From contig CM032666.1 of assembly GCA_019095985.1 (NCBI GenBank), forward strand, positions 4,636,871 through 4,700,870: 64,000 bases of DNA, written 5' to 3'. The stretch comes from Streblospio benedicti. Taxonomy: Eukaryota > Annelida > Polychaeta > Spionida > Spionidae. The first letter of the stretch is position 1. The number at the start of each line of letters is the position of its first letter. This document shows positions 63,226 to 64,000 of this stretch, in pieces. The translations under genes were made by a program, and so were the position numbers. The notes beneath the pieces are model-generated. The model was not told the origin of the DNA. It saw only the letters and a list, made by a program, of their open reading frames with translations, and ran no database searches.

Positions 63226-63402
63226 GACCATCTCTATTAAGACTTCCCAAAAGCTGCCCTCATGGAGTCTACATAGAGAGGCGGCCTCTTAATGTAGGTA
63301 TGCAAGGGTCTTCTTATGTAGGCTTGGGATGGTAAAAAATTGTCTTATTATATAAATGATGTCTTTATAGAGGTGGTCTTAATTGAAGGTTGTAATGTAC
63401 GC
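63226..63402. mobile_element. MITE-like relic with 'GTCTTATTA/TAGAGGTGGTCTTA' words
   Basis: It begins CAGTAGACCATCTCTATTAA and ends 'TTTATAGAGGTGGTCTTAAT'. Similar words occur in the tandem repeats of elements A and B, at 55655-55705 and at 59733-59770. A dispersed Tc1/pogo-like MITE family is suspected, but target duplications are not clear here. Confidence 0.4.
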
Positions 63403-63794
63403 ATAGCCAAGTGGCTAAGTGACTGTGATCCCTAACTATTAAGTGCATCAACAGATTAATATGATAAATGTGACGCATTCGAATCTTTATGACGCCATTT
63501 GACGCCAAGATGTCAGCCGTCGTTTTGTACTTTTATTATAAAATCCCCAGTAGACAGCCAACAGGACCATACTGCTCATCAAAACTATAAACTTGCACGT
63601 TTGGTCTGTGGGCATATCAGGCGAGCCTTTAAAACATCAACAACCTTTAAAACAAACAAATCACAAATATGCAATGGTTCATATATCAATGTATACCATA
63701 GCACACATGGATACACGAGACCCAAAACGTAAACGTGGCCTTTTCATAACATTAAATGATAAAATATTCTTTCACGAAGTTGATCGTTACTTCT

Positions 63795-63820
63795 AAAAAA
63801 AAAAAAAAAAAAAAAAAAAA
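63795..63820 (+). repeat. Poly-A run
   Basis: A run of 26 A. No element body was recognised upstream, so it may be a simple tract or the tail of an unrecognised retroposed sequence. Confidence 0.8.
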
Positions 63821-64000
63821 CACCTAAAAAAACAACCAAACAAAAGAGCACCATCATGTCTGGCCATAAAAATTTGAAATGAATGTGCTAGAAATATTTT
63901 ATGGACAGTGGGAAAAATAGTCCGGTCAAATTGTCAACAAAACAAGATGAACCAAAAGCTGTTTCATGTTTATGGTCTAGACCCGATACATCGTTCTATA

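Larger units (their letters stand above)
58861..64000. other. Region upstream of the acyl-CoA synthetase gene, no gene seen
   Basis: Only short patternless ORFs. It holds a composite SINE (59935-60160), a hAT-type element (61946-62875), a MITE-like relic (63226-63402) and an A-run (63795-63820). The synthetase promoter should lie near 58900-59100 but shows no obvious TATA box. Confidence 0.55.

Overview
The window is nuclear DNA of an invertebrate animal, probably a marine one. It has spliced genes with GT-AG introns, metazoan gene families (Acinus, Cys-loop receptor subunits, an acyl-CoA synthetase) and dense DNA-transposon, SINE and LINE content. The sequence alone does not fix the phylum. 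All recognisable host genes lie on the minus strand.

Left third (1-18714), a nested block of mobile elements. A decayed Ty3/Gypsy element runs on the minus strand (1-4349). It appears to be interrupted by element A (4350-11888), a 7.5-kb unit with long terminal inverted repeats. A partial second copy, element B (12375-18714), follows in the same orientation after a 100-N assembly gap and a (CAGT)n array. A and B carry fossil genes for an adenovirus-pX-like core protein and a small jelly-roll (penton/minor-capsid-like) protein. That pairing points to a short, non-autonomous Polinton/adintovirus-type element; I see no polymerase, integrase, ATPase or protease. Between the two capsid-type genes lies a foldback region full of CGTTTTCGAAAACG-type palindromes. 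Beyond them lie T-rich direct repeats and a duplicated TATA-like module.

Middle (18715-45916). A 6-kb AT-rich stretch without genes holds two strong hairpins. It is followed by a complete Acinus (ACIN1) gene in seven exons, 30505 to 24961. The region to its right is largely non-autonomous DNA transposons, many with clear target-site duplications, including three nested hAT-like elements (34231-35851). A degenerate CR1/Jockey-type LINE (39393-42166) sits inside a GGCCCC-rich repeat.

Right part (45917-64000). There are two tandem nicotinic-receptor-like subunit genes, one intact (45917-47367) and one frameshifted (50571-52023). A seven-exon ACSF2-like acyl-CoA synthetase gene follows (53557-58860). 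SINEs, a Harbinger-type MITE and a hAT element with an 8-bp target duplication fill the gaps. The host genes show no functional link to each other: Acinus acts in RNA processing, the receptor subunits at the membrane, and the synthetase in fatty-acid activation.
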